64,000 bases of DNA, taken from Cycloclasticus pugetii PS-1 (GTDB taxonomy: Bacteria > Pseudomonadota > Gammaproteobacteria > Methylococcales > Cycloclasticaceae). Shown here piece after piece: positions 1 to 10,286 of this stretch (positions are counted from its first letter, which is position 1; every line of letters begins with the position of its first letter). The notes under the pieces were generated by a model. The model saw nothing but the letters and a program-made list of their open reading frames with translations, was not told where the DNA came from and ran no database searches. The position numbers and the translations under genes were made by a program. Location of the stretch: assembly GCF_000384415.1 (NCBI RefSeq), contig NZ_ARVU01000001.1, forward strand, positions 1,116,001 through 1,180,000. Reading direction: 5' to 3'.

Positions 1-1
1 A

Positions 2-541
2 CACACTCGGTTAAATTTAGAGCTGGCTATTACCGATGAGATGATTGATATTGCTTGTAGAACAAAGCCAGCGTCTTGTTGTTTGGTGCCTGAAAAACGT
101 GAAGAATTAACCACGGAAGGTGGCTTAGATGTTTCTGGGAACTTTGAGCGATTAAGACAAGCTTGTTTATCACTATCATCAGCTGGCATTTTGATCTCCC
201 CTTTTATCGACCCAGATAAAGAACAAATAGATGCTGTAAAAGAAACGGGTGCCTCGATGCTTGAATTGCATACCGGTTGCTACGCAGATGCAAAATCATT
301 ATCCGAGCAAGAAGCAGAATATAACAGAATTGTAACGGCTGCTAATTATGCCGATAGTTTGGGTTTGCAAGTTAATGCGGGCCATGGTTTGCATTATCAT
401 AATGTAGAACCCATTGCTAAAATTCCAGAAATTGTAGAGCTTAATATTGGTCACTCAATTATTTCAAGGGCGCTAATAACGGGACTTGAGTTAGCCGTAC
501 GTGATATGAAAACATTGATGCATAACGCACGTGTTAACTAG
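2..541 (+). CDS. pdxJ: Pyridoxine 5'-phosphate synthase PdxJ (5'-truncated by window edge)
   Basis: PdxJ condenses 1-deoxyxylulose 5-phosphate with 3-amino-2-oxopropyl phosphate to make pyridoxine 5'-phosphate, the last ring-closing step of DXP-dependent vitamin B6 synthesis in the cytoplasm. The reading frame is open from base 2, before the first in-window ATG at 41, and reads as family sequence from the first codon, so roughly the first 60 residues lie outside the window. Visible family motifs are LHTGCYAD and NAGHGLHYHN, the phosphate-binding and active-site parts of the TIM barrel, and the normal C-terminus is present. It ends 10 bases before truA on the same strand. Identification is secure; the true start cannot be seen. 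Confidence 0.95.
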   Translation, partial: HTRLNLELAITDEMIDIACRTKPASCCLVPEKREELTTEGGLDVSGNFERLRQACLSLSSAGILISPFIDPDKEQIDAVKETGASMLELHTGCYADAKSLSEQEAEYNRIVTAANYADSLGLQVNAGHGLHYHNVEPIAKIPEIVELNIGHSIISRALITGLELAVRDMKTLMHNARVN

Positions 542-551
542 GCTGTATTAA

Positions 552-1361
552 ATGATGAAATTTGCTGTTGGGGTTGAGTATGATGGAAGTTGCTACCATG
601 GTTGGCAACGGCAAAAAAACACTCCTCAGACGGTTCAAGAGAAACTAGAGTCTGCCTTGTCTGTGCTTGCATCGAGTCCTGTATCTGTTGTTTGTGCAGG
701 GCGGACCGATGCTGGCGTGCATGCTTTAGAGCAAGTTGTACACTTTGAAACCAGTAAGCAACGAGAATTACATCAATGGGTATTTGGTACAAATGCTAAT
801 TTACCCGACGATATTCGTGTTGTGTGGATTAAACCGGTTACGGAAGATTTTCATGCTCGTTTTTCAGCGGCTGCGCGTTACTACCGGTACGAGATTTTAA
901 ATCGTTGGGTAAAATCTGCCTTAAGTCGACATCATGTCACCACTATTTTTAACCCCTTAGATGAAAACTTAATGCAGAAAGGGGCTAATTATTTATTGGG
1001 TACTCATGATTTTACTTCATTTCGTGCACAAGCTTGCCAAGCAAAATCTCCGGTTAAACATATTCATTCGATTGTTATTAAACGTATCGATGATAAAATC
1101 ATCATCGATATCATCGCCAATGCTTTTTTACATCATATGGTGCGAAATATAGTTGGCACCTTATTACCTGTTGGGACAGGGGAGCGACCTCCCGAATTCG
1201 TACATCATGCACTGAAGGCTAAAGATCGTCGACAGGCAGGCGTAACTGCTTTGCCTAATGGTTTGTATTTTAAAGGCGTGTACTACCCTGAAGCGTTCGG
1301 TTTAGATAATCTTGAGGCGTTTTCACCTTTTAGTGATGCCATTGAAAAAAAACAGAGCTAA
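552..1361 (+). CDS. truA: tRNA pseudouridine(38-40) synthase TruA
   Basis: TruA converts uridines 38, 39 and 40 in the tRNA anticodon arm to pseudouridine. The 269-residue protein has the family length and begins with the typical KFAVGVEYDGSCYHGWQRQ segment. The catalytic aspartate lies in AGRTDAGVHA near residue 55, and the C-terminal FLHHMVRNIVGTLLPVG motif is intact. Two adjacent ATG codons (552 and 555) could both serve as start; the difference is one residue. It sits tightly between pdxJ and trpF and probably shares their transcript. No anomaly seen. Confidence 0.97.
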   Translation: MMKFAVGVEYDGSCYHGWQRQKNTPQTVQEKLESALSVLASSPVSVVCAGRTDAGVHALEQVVHFETSKQRELHQWVFGTNANLPDDIRVVWIKPVTEDFHARFSAAARYYRYEILNRWVKSALSRHHVTTIFNPLDENLMQKGANYLLGTHDFTSFRAQACQAKSPVKHIHSIVIKRIDDKIIIDIIANAFLHHMVRNIVGTLLPVGTGERPPEFVHHALKAKDRRQAGVTALPNGLYFKGVYYPEAFGLDNLEAFSPFSDAIEKKQS

Positions 1362-1369
1362 GTAAAAAA

Positions 1370-1999
1370 ATGCCATTTAGAACACGTGTGAAAATTTGTG
1401 GAATTACTCGGCCTGATGATGCCTATGCAGCGATAGAAAATGGTGCAGATGCGTTAGGTTTTGTCTTTTATGATAAAAGTCCAAGAAGTATAGAAATACA
1501 AAAAGCTGAAATTCTATTTTCTAATATATCGCCATTTATCAATAAGGTAGCGCTTTTTGTTAACCCAGATTATGATTATGTTAATCACGTCTTAAGTAAA
1601 CTTCCGGTTGACCTTCTTCAATTTCATGGTGATGAAGATGAAGTATTCTGCTCATCTTTTAACAAGCCCTATTTAAAAGCGATTAGAATGCGTAACAGCA
1701 TAAATTTAGATGAGGTAGCTGATACTTATCACTCAGCATCTGGGTTATTGCTTGACGCTTTTGACAGCAGCCAATACGGTGGTACTGGACAAACATTCGA
1801 TTGGGATCTAATACCAAAAAAATGTAAATTACCTATCGTATTAGCCGGTGGGCTTAATCCGAGTAATGTCTCTAAAGCCATACAGAATACTAACGTATTT
1901 GCCGTAGATGTTAGTAGTGGGGTTGAAAAAAGCAAAGGGGTCAAAGACCACCAATTAATAAAACAATTTATGCAAGAGGTTAAACGTGCCAACGAGTGA
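1370..1999 (+). CDS. trpF: Phosphoribosylanthranilate isomerase TrpF
   Basis: TrpF isomerises N-(5-phosphoribosyl)anthranilate to the carboxyphenylaminodeoxyribulose phosphate in tryptophan synthesis. The protein opens with [13 protein letters not shown], containing the catalytic cysteine of KICGIT, and shows the barrel motifs LQFHGDE, LLLDAFD and GGLNPSNV in the expected order; 209 residues is normal for a single-domain TrpF. It lies 8 bases after truA, and its end overlaps the GTG start of trpB by 14 bases, which implies translational coupling within a trpF-trpB-trpA unit. The other trp genes are not in the window. Confidence 0.97.
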   Translation: MPFRTRVKICGITRPDDAYAAIENGADALGFVFYDKSPRSIEIQKAEILFSNISPFINKVALFVNPDYDYVNHVLSKLPVDLLQFHGDEDEVFCSSFNKPYLKAIRMRNSINLDEVADTYHSASGLLLDAFDSSQYGGTGQTFDWDLIPKKCKLPIVLAGGLNPSNVSKAIQNTNVFAVDVSSGVEKSKGVKDHQLIKQFMQEVKRANE

Positions 2000-3218
2000 C
2001 AAAAAAATGCAAGCAGCTGTAACACATTATGACTTACCTGATGAACGTGGTCACTTTGGCCCTTACGGGGGGCTGTTTGTTGGTGAAACACTAATGGAAT
2101 CGATTGAAGAGTTGAATGAGGCATATGCTAAATTTATGCAAGACCCCGATTTTCTTGCAGAATTGGATGCTGATTTGCATGACTATGTCGGTCGTCCATC
2201 TCCTATCTATCATGCAAAACGCTTAAGTGAAGAAAATGGTGGTGCGCAAATTTATCTTAAACGAGAAGATTTAAACCACACCGGCGCGCATAAAATAAAC
2301 AATACAATTGGCCAAGCGTTATTAGCTAAACGCATGGGTAAAACACGAATAATTGCAGAAACAGGTGCTGGTCAACATGGTGTTGCGACGGCAACTGTAG
2401 CTGCACGGCTAGGCCTTGAGTGTGTTGTTTACATGGGCGCTGAAGACATTCAGCGTCAATCACCTAATGTATATCGTATGAAATTGCTAGGTGCCAAAGT
2501 GGTGCCAGTTACTTCTGGATCACAAACGCTTAAAGATGCTCTAAACGAAGCGCTTAGGGACTGGGTAACCAATATAGATGATACGTATTATATTATCGGC
2601 ACAGTAGCCGGGCCGCACCCTTATCCTGCAATGGTCAGAGACTTTCAAACGGTTATTGGGCGTGAATCTCGTGAGCAAATGATTGCTAAAACGGGCCACT
2701 TACCCAATGCGCTAGTGGCCTGTGTTGGTGGTGGTTCTAATGCCATCGGGCTTTTTCACCCATTTATAGAAGATCAATCAGTCTCTATTTATGGCGTAGA
2801 AGCGGCTGGTTTAGGTGTTGAAACAGGGCAGCACTCAGCGCCTTTATGTGCAGGTAAACCAGGTGTGCTGCATGGGAACAGAACGTATTTGATGGCCGAT
2901 GACAACGGTGAAATTATTGAAACGCATTCTATTTCTGCTGGTCTTGATTACCCTGGAGTAGGGCCAGAGCATTCCTGGTTAAAGGATATAGGGCGTGCAG
3001 AATATGTCAGTATTAAAGATGATGAGGCGTTAGCGGCTTTTCATCAATTAACCCGAGTAGAAGGTATTATTCCTGCGCTGGAATCTAGCCATGCAGTTGC
3101 TTATGCGACCAAACTAGCGAAAAAAATGAACAAAGATGAAACCATTTTAGTGTGCCTATCGGGTCGAGGAGACAAAGATATATTTACTATTGCGAAACTT
3201 GAAGGTATTGAACTATGA
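1986..3218 (+). CDS. trpB: Tryptophan synthase beta chain TrpB
   Basis: TrpB joins indole to L-serine using pyridoxal phosphate to give tryptophan, in an alpha2-beta2 complex with TrpA. The 410-residue protein has the family start [16 protein letters not shown], the PLP lysine in GAHKINN, the substrate loop [13 protein letters not shown] and the phosphate-binding GGGSNAIG. I take the GTG at 1986 because an AAGAGGT ribosome site lies just upstream; an ATG at 2007 would shorten it by seven residues without touching conserved sequence. It overlaps trpF by 14 bases and trpA by 4 (ATGA), so the three are likely co-translated. Confidence 0.97.
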   Translation: MPTSDKKMQAAVTHYDLPDERGHFGPYGGLFVGETLMESIEELNEAYAKFMQDPDFLAELDADLHDYVGRPSPIYHAKRLSEENGGAQIYLKREDLNHTGAHKINNTIGQALLAKRMGKTRIIAETGAGQHGVATATVAARLGLECVVYMGAEDIQRQSPNVYRMKLLGAKVVPVTSGSQTLKDALNEALRDWVTNIDDTYYIIGTVAGPHPYPAMVRDFQTVIGRESREQMIAKTGHLPNALVACVGGGSNAIGLFHPFIEDQSVSIYGVEAAGLGVETGQHSAPLCAGKPGVLHGNRTYLMADDNGEIIETHSISAGLDYPGVGPEHSWLKDIGRAEYVSIKDDEALAAFHQLTRVEGIIPALESSHAVAYATKLAKKMNKDETILVCLSGRGDKDIFTIAKLEGIEL

Positions 3219-4027
3219 GTCGTTTAGACAAGTGCTTTAAAGGACTCGAAGGTGCCAAGCAAAAAGCTTTAATTCCCTTTATTACTGCGGGTGATCCAGA
3301 TGCTGATTTTACTCTATCTTGCATGCATAACATGGTTAAAGCTGGAGCCAGCATTATTGAACTAGGCGTTCCTTTTTCTGACCCGATGGCCGATGGCCCT
3401 GTTATTCAACAAGCCAGTGAAAGGGCGTTGGCAAAAGGAATGTCTTTAAAAGGGGTTATAGAGATTGTTCGGGCATTTCGAGAAACTGATCAAGTAACAC
3501 CGGTTATTTTAATGGGCTATTTAAATCCGATTGAATTTATGGGTTATGAAACCTTTGCCAGTACTGCTGCGAAAGCTGGTGTTGACGGCGTGTTAACTGT
3601 TGATATTCCTCCTGAAGAAAGCTCCGATTTAATAGCAGCGTTTAAACAGCATGGTTTAGCGCCTATATTCCTCTTATCACCAACCAGTAATGAGAGTCGT
3701 ATCAAAAAGGTGTCAGCTGTTGCGCAAGGTTATATTTATTATGTGTCTTTGAAAGGCGTAACCGGTGCGGGGCACCTTCAACTAGACGACATTAAAACAA
3801 AAATACAAAATATCAAACAATACACATCATTGCCTATAGCCATTGGTTTTGGTGTTAAAAATGCCGATATCGCCGCGAATATTGCTAAAATAGGTGATGC
3901 TGTCGTGGTGGGGAGTGCGTTGATTAACTGCATTACCGATCACTCTGAGAATCAATCGAAAGGGCAACAAGCCATTTCTGGTTTATTAAGTGAAATGCGA
4001 ACGGCGATGGACGCTGTCACAAAATAA
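3215..4027 (+). CDS. trpA: Tryptophan synthase alpha chain TrpA
   Basis: TrpA cleaves indole-3-glycerol phosphate to indole and glyceraldehyde 3-phosphate; the indole is channelled to TrpB. At 270 residues it has normal length. Motifs in order are [12 protein letters not shown], the catalytic glutamate in [16 protein letters not shown], the catalytic aspartate in [18 protein letters not shown] and a phosphate loop in [10 protein letters not shown]. Its ATG is inside the trpB stop (ATGA), so translation is coupled. Followed 20 bases later by accD. Confidence 0.97.
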   Translation: MSRLDKCFKGLEGAKQKALIPFITAGDPDADFTLSCMHNMVKAGASIIELGVPFSDPMADGPVIQQASERALAKGMSLKGVIEIVRAFRETDQVTPVILMGYLNPIEFMGYETFASTAAKAGVDGVLTVDIPPEESSDLIAAFKQHGLAPIFLLSPTSNESRIKKVSAVAQGYIYYVSLKGVTGAGHLQLDDIKTKIQNIKQYTSLPIAIGFGVKNADIAANIAKIGDAVVVGSALINCITDHSENQSKGQQAISGLLSEMRTAMDAVTK

Positions 4028-4047
4028 TTATAAAGGTTAGGTGATTT

Positions 4048-4971
4048 ATGAGCTGGTTTGAAAAATTAATACCGTCTGGCATCCAATTAAGTGGTAAGAA
4101 AAAAGGCTCTGTGCCTGAAGGTTTATGGTGTAAATGTGATAGTTGCCATAGCGTTTTATATAAAACGGACTTGGAAAGCAATTTACATGTATGCCCAAAA
4201 TGTGATCACCATCAGCGTCTAAGTGGTCGAGCACGCCTAGAGTCTTTCTTAGACGAAGCTGGCCGTGTAGAAATTGGTGGGAACGTCAGATCGCTTGACC
4301 CATTAAAGTTTAAAGACAGTAAAAAATATAAAGACCGCCATGCCTCTGCCGTCAAAGCTACAGGGGAAACTGATGCACTTATCGTGATGAAAGGCAGCGT
4401 TCTTGATATGGAGCTTGTTGCAGCAGCCTTTGATTTTTCATTTATGGGTGGGTCTATGGGTTCAGTAGTCGGTGAGCGCTTTGTGCGGGCTGTGAATCAA
4501 TCCATCGAATCCAATATTCCATTGGTATGCTTTTCAGCAAGTGGTGGAGCGAGAATGCAAGAGTCCTTGTTTTCTTTATTCCAAATGGCTAAAACCAGTG
4601 CCGCCTTAGCACAATTGGCTGACAAAAAAATCCCCTTCATATCCGTTTTAACAGACCCAACTATGGGTGGTGTGTCGGCTAGTTTAGCAATGCTAGGAGA
4701 TGTACATATTGCAGAACCCAATGCATTAGTAGGCTTTGCAGGACAGCGAGTGATAGAGCAAACGGTTAGCGAAAAACTACCAGAGGGCTTTCAACGCAGT
4801 GAGTTTTTATTAGAGCATGGTGCAATAGATATGATTGTTGACCGCAGAGATCTACGTCAAACGATCACAGATATTCTTTCCTTATTGCATGCGGGCCATG
4901 ACAACTTGAAAGCACTCGATGTGCCTGTGGCTGAAGTAGTGCCCGATGACGAACTGGACGACGATCAATAA
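4048..4971 (+). CDS. accD: Acetyl-CoA carboxylase carboxyltransferase beta subunit AccD
   Basis: AccD forms, with AccA, the carboxyltransferase that moves CO2 from biotin to acetyl-CoA, giving malonyl-CoA for fatty acid synthesis. The N-terminal zinc ribbon is seen as CxxC pairs C30/C33 and C49/C52, followed by the crotonase-like carboxyltransferase fold with [13 protein letters not shown] and [10 protein letters not shown]. At 307 residues, and with an acidic tail typical of the family, it looks complete. An AGGTGA ribosome site precedes the ATG. The trpA-accD-folC order is a widespread gammaproteobacterial arrangement. Confidence 0.97.
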   Translation: MSWFEKLIPSGIQLSGKKKGSVPEGLWCKCDSCHSVLYKTDLESNLHVCPKCDHHQRLSGRARLESFLDEAGRVEIGGNVRSLDPLKFKDSKKYKDRHASAVKATGETDALIVMKGSVLDMELVAAAFDFSFMGGSMGSVVGERFVRAVNQSIESNIPLVCFSASGGARMQESLFSLFQMAKTSAALAQLADKKIPFISVLTDPTMGGVSASLAMLGDVHIAEPNALVGFAGQRVIEQTVSEKLPEGFQRSEFLLEHGAIDMIVDRRDLRQTITDILSLLHAGHDNLKALDVPVAEVVPDDELDDDQ

Positions 4972-4983
4972 TCAATAGTTAGC

Positions 4984-6258
4984 GTGCAATCTGGTTTATC
5001 AGCGCTATCTTCTATTGACGAGTGGCTGGCTTGGCAGGAACAGTGTCATGTTAAAAATATTGATCTGGGTCTGGAGCGTGTAGCAAGCGTATACAAAGCA
5101 TTAAAGCCAACACATTCACGGTCTATTTATACCATCACGGTGGCGGGCACCAATGGTAAAGGCTCTTGTGTTGCTATGCTAGAAGCAATTTTTATTGCCG
5201 CTGGCTACCGTGTAGGCGTTTATAGTACACCGCACCTTAACCACTATAATGAACGGGTTAGAATTAATGGCACGCCCGTGCTTGATTCCTCACTAGCCTC
5301 ATCTTTTTATAAAATAGACCTCGCACGAAAAGAAACCAGCTTAAGTTATTTTGAATTTGGCACGCTGGCAGCCATAGACGTATTTGATCATTATAAAGTG
5401 GATATTCAAATTCTCGAGGTTGGTTTAGGCGGGCGACTTGATGCAGTTAATATCGTCGATGCTGATGCCGCACTTATTACGAGTATCTCTATTGATCATA
5501 TTGATTGGTTAGGTGATGACCGTAATCAAATTGCGTTAGAAAAAGCAGGTGTTTTCAGAGCCAACCAGATCGCTGTTTGTGGCGATTCGACGGTGCCTAA
5601 CAGCTTAATTGATTATGCAAAAAAACTAGGCACCCAATTATCGTTAGCAGGTAAAGACTTTGATGTTAATAAAAACGCTAACGACTGGTCTCTAGTGGCG
5701 AATCATGTGTTTGCAGGGCATTACCCAATGCCAGTTTTACAAGGTTATCACCAAATAAAAAATGCTGCTGCCGTGGTTAGCCTATTAGCAAACATACAGC
5801 ACATTAAACCAGTTAGTAAAAATAATATTGACATTGGCCTTCGACACACCTCATTAAAAGGTAGGTTGCAACAGGTTAGTTCAGCGCCTGATATTTTTTT
5901 AGACGTTGCACATAATGCTGAATCAGCTCAGGTGTTATCGGACTTTCTTAAAAGTAAAAAGACTAATGGGCAAATCCATGCCGTCTTTTCTGTACTGGCG
6001 GACAAACAGTTAAATGAAGTGCTTAAACCTTTTATTGGGCTAATTGATAATTGGCATATTGCGCCATTACAGTCTCCCAGAGCGTTATCAGTGGCTGATT
6101 TATATAAATGCTTGGTAGATGATAATTCACAACAATGCTTTAAATATTCATCAATACAGCAGGCATTGAAAAATGCGCAGCTTGCTGCAAAGCAAGATGA
6201 TTTAGTTATATGTTTTGGTTCTTTTTATGTGGTAGAAGCGTGTTTAGAAGCGTTATAA
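4984..6258 (+). CDS. folC: Bifunctional dihydrofolate synthase / folylpolyglutamate synthase FolC
   Basis: FolC adds glutamate to dihydropteroate and then extends the gamma-glutamyl tail of folates, using ATP. The 424-residue Mur-ligase-type protein has the P-loop TVAGTNGKGSC, the folate loop STPHLNHYNERVRING, the Mur-type LEVGLGGRLDAVN and the C-terminal DVAHNAESAQ. The start is a GTG at 4984, 12 bases after accD. The nucleotide loop GTNGKGS and the carbamylated-lysine region EKAGVF are conserved, so activity is expected. It belongs to the accD-folC-dedD-cvpA-purF run. Confidence 0.95.
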   Translation: MQSGLSALSSIDEWLAWQEQCHVKNIDLGLERVASVYKALKPTHSRSIYTITVAGTNGKGSCVAMLEAIFIAAGYRVGVYSTPHLNHYNERVRINGTPVLDSSLASSFYKIDLARKETSLSYFEFGTLAAIDVFDHYKVDIQILEVGLGGRLDAVNIVDADAALITSISIDHIDWLGDDRNQIALEKAGVFRANQIAVCGDSTVPNSLIDYAKKLGTQLSLAGKDFDVNKNANDWSLVANHVFAGHYPMPVLQGYHQIKNAAAVVSLLANIQHIKPVSKNNIDIGLRHTSLKGRLQQVSSAPDIFLDVAHNAESAQVLSDFLKSKKTNGQIHAVFSVLADKQLNEVLKPFIGLIDNWHIAPLQSPRALSVADLYKCLVDDNSQQCFKYSSIQQALKNAQLAAKQDDLVICFGSFYVVEACLEAL

Positions 6259-6298
6259 TGCGCTCAAATACTCCCTAATAATAGTCTCTTAAATTTAT

Positions 6299-6823
6299 AT
6301 GGAACAACCTTTAAAACAGCGTTTAATTGGTGCCACTATTGTTATTTCTTTGGCTGTTATTTTTTTACCAATGTTCATCGGTCAAAAGCCAGCGGATACA
6401 GATATTATTACAATAGATATTCCTACTGAACCGAGCGAGCCAACGCCGAACATTCAGACATTGCCCGAACAAAAAGAAGAAATAGTGGCTAAGGTTTCAA
6501 TCTCTAAAGAATCCGGTGTCAAAATTTCTGAACAAGCCCCGCCAACTATCCCCAGCCCACCAGAGGTTAAAACGGTTGAAGGTATTTCTGCATGGGTTGT
6601 TCAAGTTGGTAGCTTTTCAGACTCAAAAAATGCAAACAGCCTAGCAAGTAAACTTAAAAGTGCTGGTTTTACAGCATTCGTTGAACCGTCATCTGTTAAA
6701 ACTGGTGATATTTTCCGCGTAAGAGTTGGGCCGGAATTAGACAAAGAGAAGGCAGAAGCTATTAGTGTAAAGCTTCAAAAAGAACAGAAGCTTTCAAATA
6801 CCATCGTTATCCAATATCCATAG
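6299..6823 (+). CDS. dedD: DedD-like SPOR-domain inner-membrane protein
   Basis: This 174-residue protein has a cytoplasmic N-terminal tip (EQPLKQRLIG), one membrane helix at about residues 9-28, a proline/glutamate-rich periplasmic linker and a C-terminal SPOR domain from about residue 97 (AWVVQVGSFSDSKNANSL). SPOR domains bind denuded septal peptidoglycan, and DedD of Escherichia coli is a non-essential cell-division protein with this layout. The position between folC and cvpA is the conserved dedD position. Function is inferred from architecture and context, since the linker is not conserved. Confidence 0.85.
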   Translation: MEQPLKQRLIGATIVISLAVIFLPMFIGQKPADTDIITIDIPTEPSEPTPNIQTLPEQKEEIVAKVSISKESGVKISEQAPPTIPSPPEVKTVEGISAWVVQVGSFSDSKNANSLASKLKSAGFTAFVEPSSVKTGDIFRVRVGPELDKEKAEAISVKLQKEQKLSNTIVIQYP

Positions 6824-6849
6824 GTTTGTCGGTGAATGTTTTAAATAAT

Positions 6850-7338
6850 ATGATTTGGGTAGATTATGTCATCCTTGGCATTATCTTCATTTCGGCACTC
6901 ATTGGTTTATTTAGAGGTCTAGTAAAAGAAGCCTTTTCGTTAGGCACATGGGTGGTTGCGATTATAGTTGGTATTAGGTTTAGCCAACCATTCTCATTTT
7001 ACCTAACCGACTATATTGAGGTCCCCTCCGTCAGAATCGCTGCGGCGTTTATTATTTTATTGTTATTAACACTGATATTAGGCGCTATGTTGTCCTATTT
7101 AATCAGTCAAATAGTTGATAAAACAGGGTTAACGGGTACCGATCGATTTGCTGGTCTGCTTTTTGGTATAGCACGTGGCGTGGTCGTTATGGCCGTGTTA
7201 GTTTTATTGGCGGGTTTAACACCTTTACCTCAAGATCCTTGGTGGGTAGAGTCAATGCTTATTGGGCCTTTTCAGGAATTATCTCTTTGGTTAAGAGAAC
7301 AAATTCCCGATGGTGTTAGTGAGTACTTTTCATATTAA
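6850..7338 (+). CDS. cvpA: CvpA family inner-membrane protein
   Basis: CvpA-family proteins are four-helix inner-membrane proteins linked to colicin V production and envelope resistance in enterics; the biochemical role is unsettled. The sequence has four hydrophobic segments and the family signature TGLTGTDRFAGLLFGIARG. I place the start at ATG 6850 (MIWVDYVILG) because other CvpA proteins begin at this point. An open frame continues upstream to a TTG at 6826, which has a weak AGG in front and would add eight residues. It directly precedes purF, as in many gammaproteobacteria. Confidence 0.88.
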   Translation: MIWVDYVILGIIFISALIGLFRGLVKEAFSLGTWVVAIIVGIRFSQPFSFYLTDYIEVPSVRIAAAFIILLLLTLILGAMLSYLISQIVDKTGLTGTDRFAGLLFGIARGVVVMAVLVLLAGLTPLPQDPWWVESMLIGPFQELSLWLREQIPDGVSEYFSY

Positions 7339-7360
7339 GTTTTTAAAAGGTTGAATCAAA

Positions 7361-8869
7361 ATGTGTGGAATTGCGGGTATCGTTGCTCATCACAACGTTA
7401 ATCAAGAGTTATATGAAGCGTTAACTGTTTTGCAGCACCGCGGTCAAGATGCCGCTGGTATTGTCACTTGTGAAGGCAGTCAGCTGCATCTTCGTAAAGC
7501 AAACGGCTTAGTTCGAGATGTTTTTAGAACCAGTCATATGCTAGAACTGAAAGGAAATATGGGTATTGCTCATGTTCGTTACCCAACAGCAGGCTGCTCA
7601 AGTTCTGCAGAGGCTCAGCCATTTTATGTCAATTCACCTTTTGGCATTACCTTGGCGCACAATGGTAATTTAACAAATGCCGCTGCGCTGAAAAAAGAAC
7701 TGTTTATCGAAGATCAGCGCCATATCAATACTAATTCGGACTCGGAAATTTTATTAAATGTATTAGCCCATGAGCTGCAATCTTTAGGCAAATTAAAACT
7801 TAATGAAAATGACGTTTTTAAAGCGGTAGAAGCCCTACATAAACGTTGTGAAGGAGCCTATGCAGTCGTAGCAATGATTACAGGTTTTGGCGTTGTTGGG
7901 TTTCGTGACCCTAATGGCATTAGACCCATTTGTTATGGTGTGCGTGAAACTGATGAGGGTAGCGATTATATGATTGCTTCGGAATCAGTTGCCATGGATG
8001 CTCAAGATTTTAAATTAATTAGAGATATTGCACCGGGTGAAGCTGTTTTTATTAAAAAAGGCGGGGTAATACACACCAAACAGTGCGCAGAAAACCCTCG
8101 TTTAACACCTTGTATATTTGAGTACGTATATTTAGCTCGTCCAGACTCAATTATGGACAATGTTTCAGTGTATAAATCACGTCTAAGAATGGGTGAGAAA
8201 TTAGCCGAAAAAATCATGAGAACTCGTCCTGATCATGATATCGACGTGGTAATCCCTATCCCAGATACTAGTCGAACCTCTGCTTTACAGCTTGCTAATA
8301 TGCTAGATGTCAAATATAGAGAAGGGTTTATTAAAAATCGCTATATTGGCCGCACGTTTATTATGCCGGGGCAACTAGAACGTAAAAAATCGGTTAGACG
8401 CAAACTTAATGCCATTGATCTAGAGTTTAGAGGTAAAAACGTTTTATTGGTCGATGATTCCATCGTTAGGGGGACAACTTCAGGTCAAATTATTAAATTA
8501 GCGCGTGAAGCCGGGGCTAAAAAAGTTTATTTTGCATCGGCTGCCCCAGCCGTTCGCTACCCAAATGTCTATGGTATTGATATGCCGGCTGTTGAAGAAT
8601 TAGTTGCGCACGATAGAACAACGGACGAAGTACAACAAGCCATAGGCGCTGATTGGTTGATCTATCAAGAGCTCGATGATTTATTTGAGTCGGTTAGAAA
8701 ACGTAACCCAGAAATTGTTGATTTTGATGCGGCTTGCTTTAATCAAAATTATGTTACCGGAACGGTTAGCGATGAATACCTTAGAGAGCAAGGGTTAAGT
8801 CGGTCAGATGATCAAAAAGCGATCAACGATTTGGATCCTACAGTGATTGAACTGCATAACTCTCACTAA
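7361..8869 (+). CDS. purF: Amidophosphoribosyltransferase PurF
   Basis: PurF transfers the amide nitrogen of glutamine to PRPP, giving phosphoribosylamine, the first committed step of purine synthesis. The catalytic cysteine follows the initiator methionine ([11 protein letters not shown]). The glutaminase domain continues through [11 protein letters not shown] and NGNLTNA, and the PRPP-binding motif [17 protein letters not shown] marks the phosphoribosyltransferase domain. At 502 residues it matches Escherichia coli-type PurF, without the propeptide found in Bacillus-type enzymes. AAAGG precedes the ATG. In other species purine genes are controlled by PurR; I saw no operator here. Confidence 0.97.
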   Translation: MCGIAGIVAHHNVNQELYEALTVLQHRGQDAAGIVTCEGSQLHLRKANGLVRDVFRTSHMLELKGNMGIAHVRYPTAGCSSSAEAQPFYVNSPFGITLAHNGNLTNAAALKKELFIEDQRHINTNSDSEILLNVLAHELQSLGKLKLNENDVFKAVEALHKRCEGAYAVVAMITGFGVVGFRDPNGIRPICYGVRETDEGSDYMIASESVAMDAQDFKLIRDIAPGEAVFIKKGGVIHTKQCAENPRLTPCIFEYVYLARPDSIMDNVSVYKSRLRMGEKLAEKIMRTRPDHDIDVVIPIPDTSRTSALQLANMLDVKYREGFIKNRYIGRTFIMPGQLERKKSVRRKLNAIDLEFRGKNVLLVDDSIVRGTTSGQIIKLAREAGAKKVYFASAAPAVRYPNVYGIDMPAVEELVAHDRTTDEVQQAIGADWLIYQELDDLFESVRKRNPEIVDFDAACFNQNYVTGTVSDEYLREQGLSRSDDQKAINDLDPTVIELHNSH

Positions 8870-8886
8870 TTATAAAAGGCGCATAT

Positions 8887-10077
8887 ATGTCAGATATTGA
8901 TTGGCAAGATTACTCCATTGAAACGCAGGGTGTTAGAGCAGGTCAGCAAAGAACGCCAGAAAATGAACATAGTGATGCAATTTTTCCAACGTCGAGTTAT
9001 GTTTTTGGTAGCGCACAAGAGGCCTTTGAGAGATTTTCAGGAAAAGCTGCGGGTAATATTTATTCGCGTTTTACAAACCCTACAGTTAGAGCTTTCGAAA
9101 ATCGCCTTGCTGTAATGGAAGGCGCCGAACGTGCAATGGCAACATCGTCAGGCATGGCGGCGATTAATGTTGTTTGTTTAGGCTTGTTAAGCGCCGGTGA
9201 TCACGTCATTTGTTCGCGTAGCGTTTTTGGAAATACTGCATTGATGTTTAAAAATATCATGCAAAAATTTGCCGTAGAGACCACCTTTGTAGATCTCGAT
9301 GATATCAACGCATGGGCGTCAGCAATAAAGCCAAATACAAGGTTTCTTTTTTTAGAAACACCATCTAACCCTCTTGGCAATGTAGCAGATATAAAAGCAC
9401 TAGCCGAATTAGCACATGCCAATGGTGCGTTGCTTATCGTTGATAATGTTTATTGTACGCCGGCCTTGCAAAAGCCACTGAGCTTAGGCGCTGATTTGGT
9501 TGTTCACTCGGCGACTAAATATATAGATGGTCAAGGTCGCTGTATTGGTGGTGCTGTTGTTGGCAATAACGCACTGATAGAAGAAAAAATTTATCCAATT
9601 TTACGTACCGCAGGTCATACGATGAGCCCATTTAATGCATGGGTATTTCATAAAGGCTTAGAGACTCTATCGTTACGGATGGAAAAACATTGTTCCAATG
9701 CACTGATTGTTGCGAGATGGTTAGAACAGCAATCGAATGTTGAAAAAGTCTATTACACTGGCTTAGCTAATCATCCACAACATGAGCTTGCTAAGCAGCA
9801 ACAAAGCGGTTTTGGTGGCATTGTTAGCTTTGAAGTAAAGGGCGGTAAAAACAATGCTTGGAAAGTTATTGATATGACGCAGATGATTTCGATAACCGCT
9901 AACCTAGGTGATGTAAAAAGCATGATTACTCACCCATCGACCACAACTCATGGACGTCTAACCGAAGAGGAGCGTAACAAAGCTGGTATAACAGACGCCT
10001 TAATACGCTTAGGCGTTGGCTTAGAAAATGCTGGCGATATAACAGCAGATTTACATCGAGGTCTGTCATCCTTTTAA
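8887..10077 (+). CDS. metZ: O-succinylhomoserine sulfhydrylase MetZ
   Basis: MetZ makes homocysteine directly from O-succinylhomoserine and sulfide, bypassing cystathionine. The 396-residue protein is a Cys/Met-metabolism PLP enzyme: YSRFTNPTVRAFE near the N-terminus, the PLP lysine in HSATKYIDGQGR, and SLGxxxxM-like NLGDVKSMITHPSTTTH near the C-terminus. The purF-metZ neighbourhood is the one seen in Pseudomonas and relatives, which favours MetZ over MetB or MetC; substrate choice cannot be proved from sequence alone. Start ATG follows AAAGGCGC. Confidence 0.9.
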   Translation: MSDIDWQDYSIETQGVRAGQQRTPENEHSDAIFPTSSYVFGSAQEAFERFSGKAAGNIYSRFTNPTVRAFENRLAVMEGAERAMATSSGMAAINVVCLGLLSAGDHVICSRSVFGNTALMFKNIMQKFAVETTFVDLDDINAWASAIKPNTRFLFLETPSNPLGNVADIKALAELAHANGALLIVDNVYCTPALQKPLSLGADLVVHSATKYIDGQGRCIGGAVVGNNALIEEKIYPILRTAGHTMSPFNAWVFHKGLETLSLRMEKHCSNALIVARWLEQQSNVEKVYYTGLANHPQHELAKQQQSGFGGIVSFEVKGGKNNAWKVIDMTQMISITANLGDVKSMITHPSTTTHGRLTEEERNKAGITDALIRLGVGLENAGDITADLHRGLSSF

Positions 10078-10286
10078 TGTTTTCTATTGGCATCTAAAAA
10101 ACCAAAGACGTTGAAGTTTATCGGTTTCTTTAAATCACAAAAAAGTTGTCTTAATGCAAGCAGACTAACCAAGACATTCTAATGATCGGTTGATATTAAT
10201 CGACGTAAGTGCACTTTCAACATTCACATGTATTGTGCTTAGCTTTAAAATAAACAGTAAATAAATTAATTCGGAGTATCAATCGC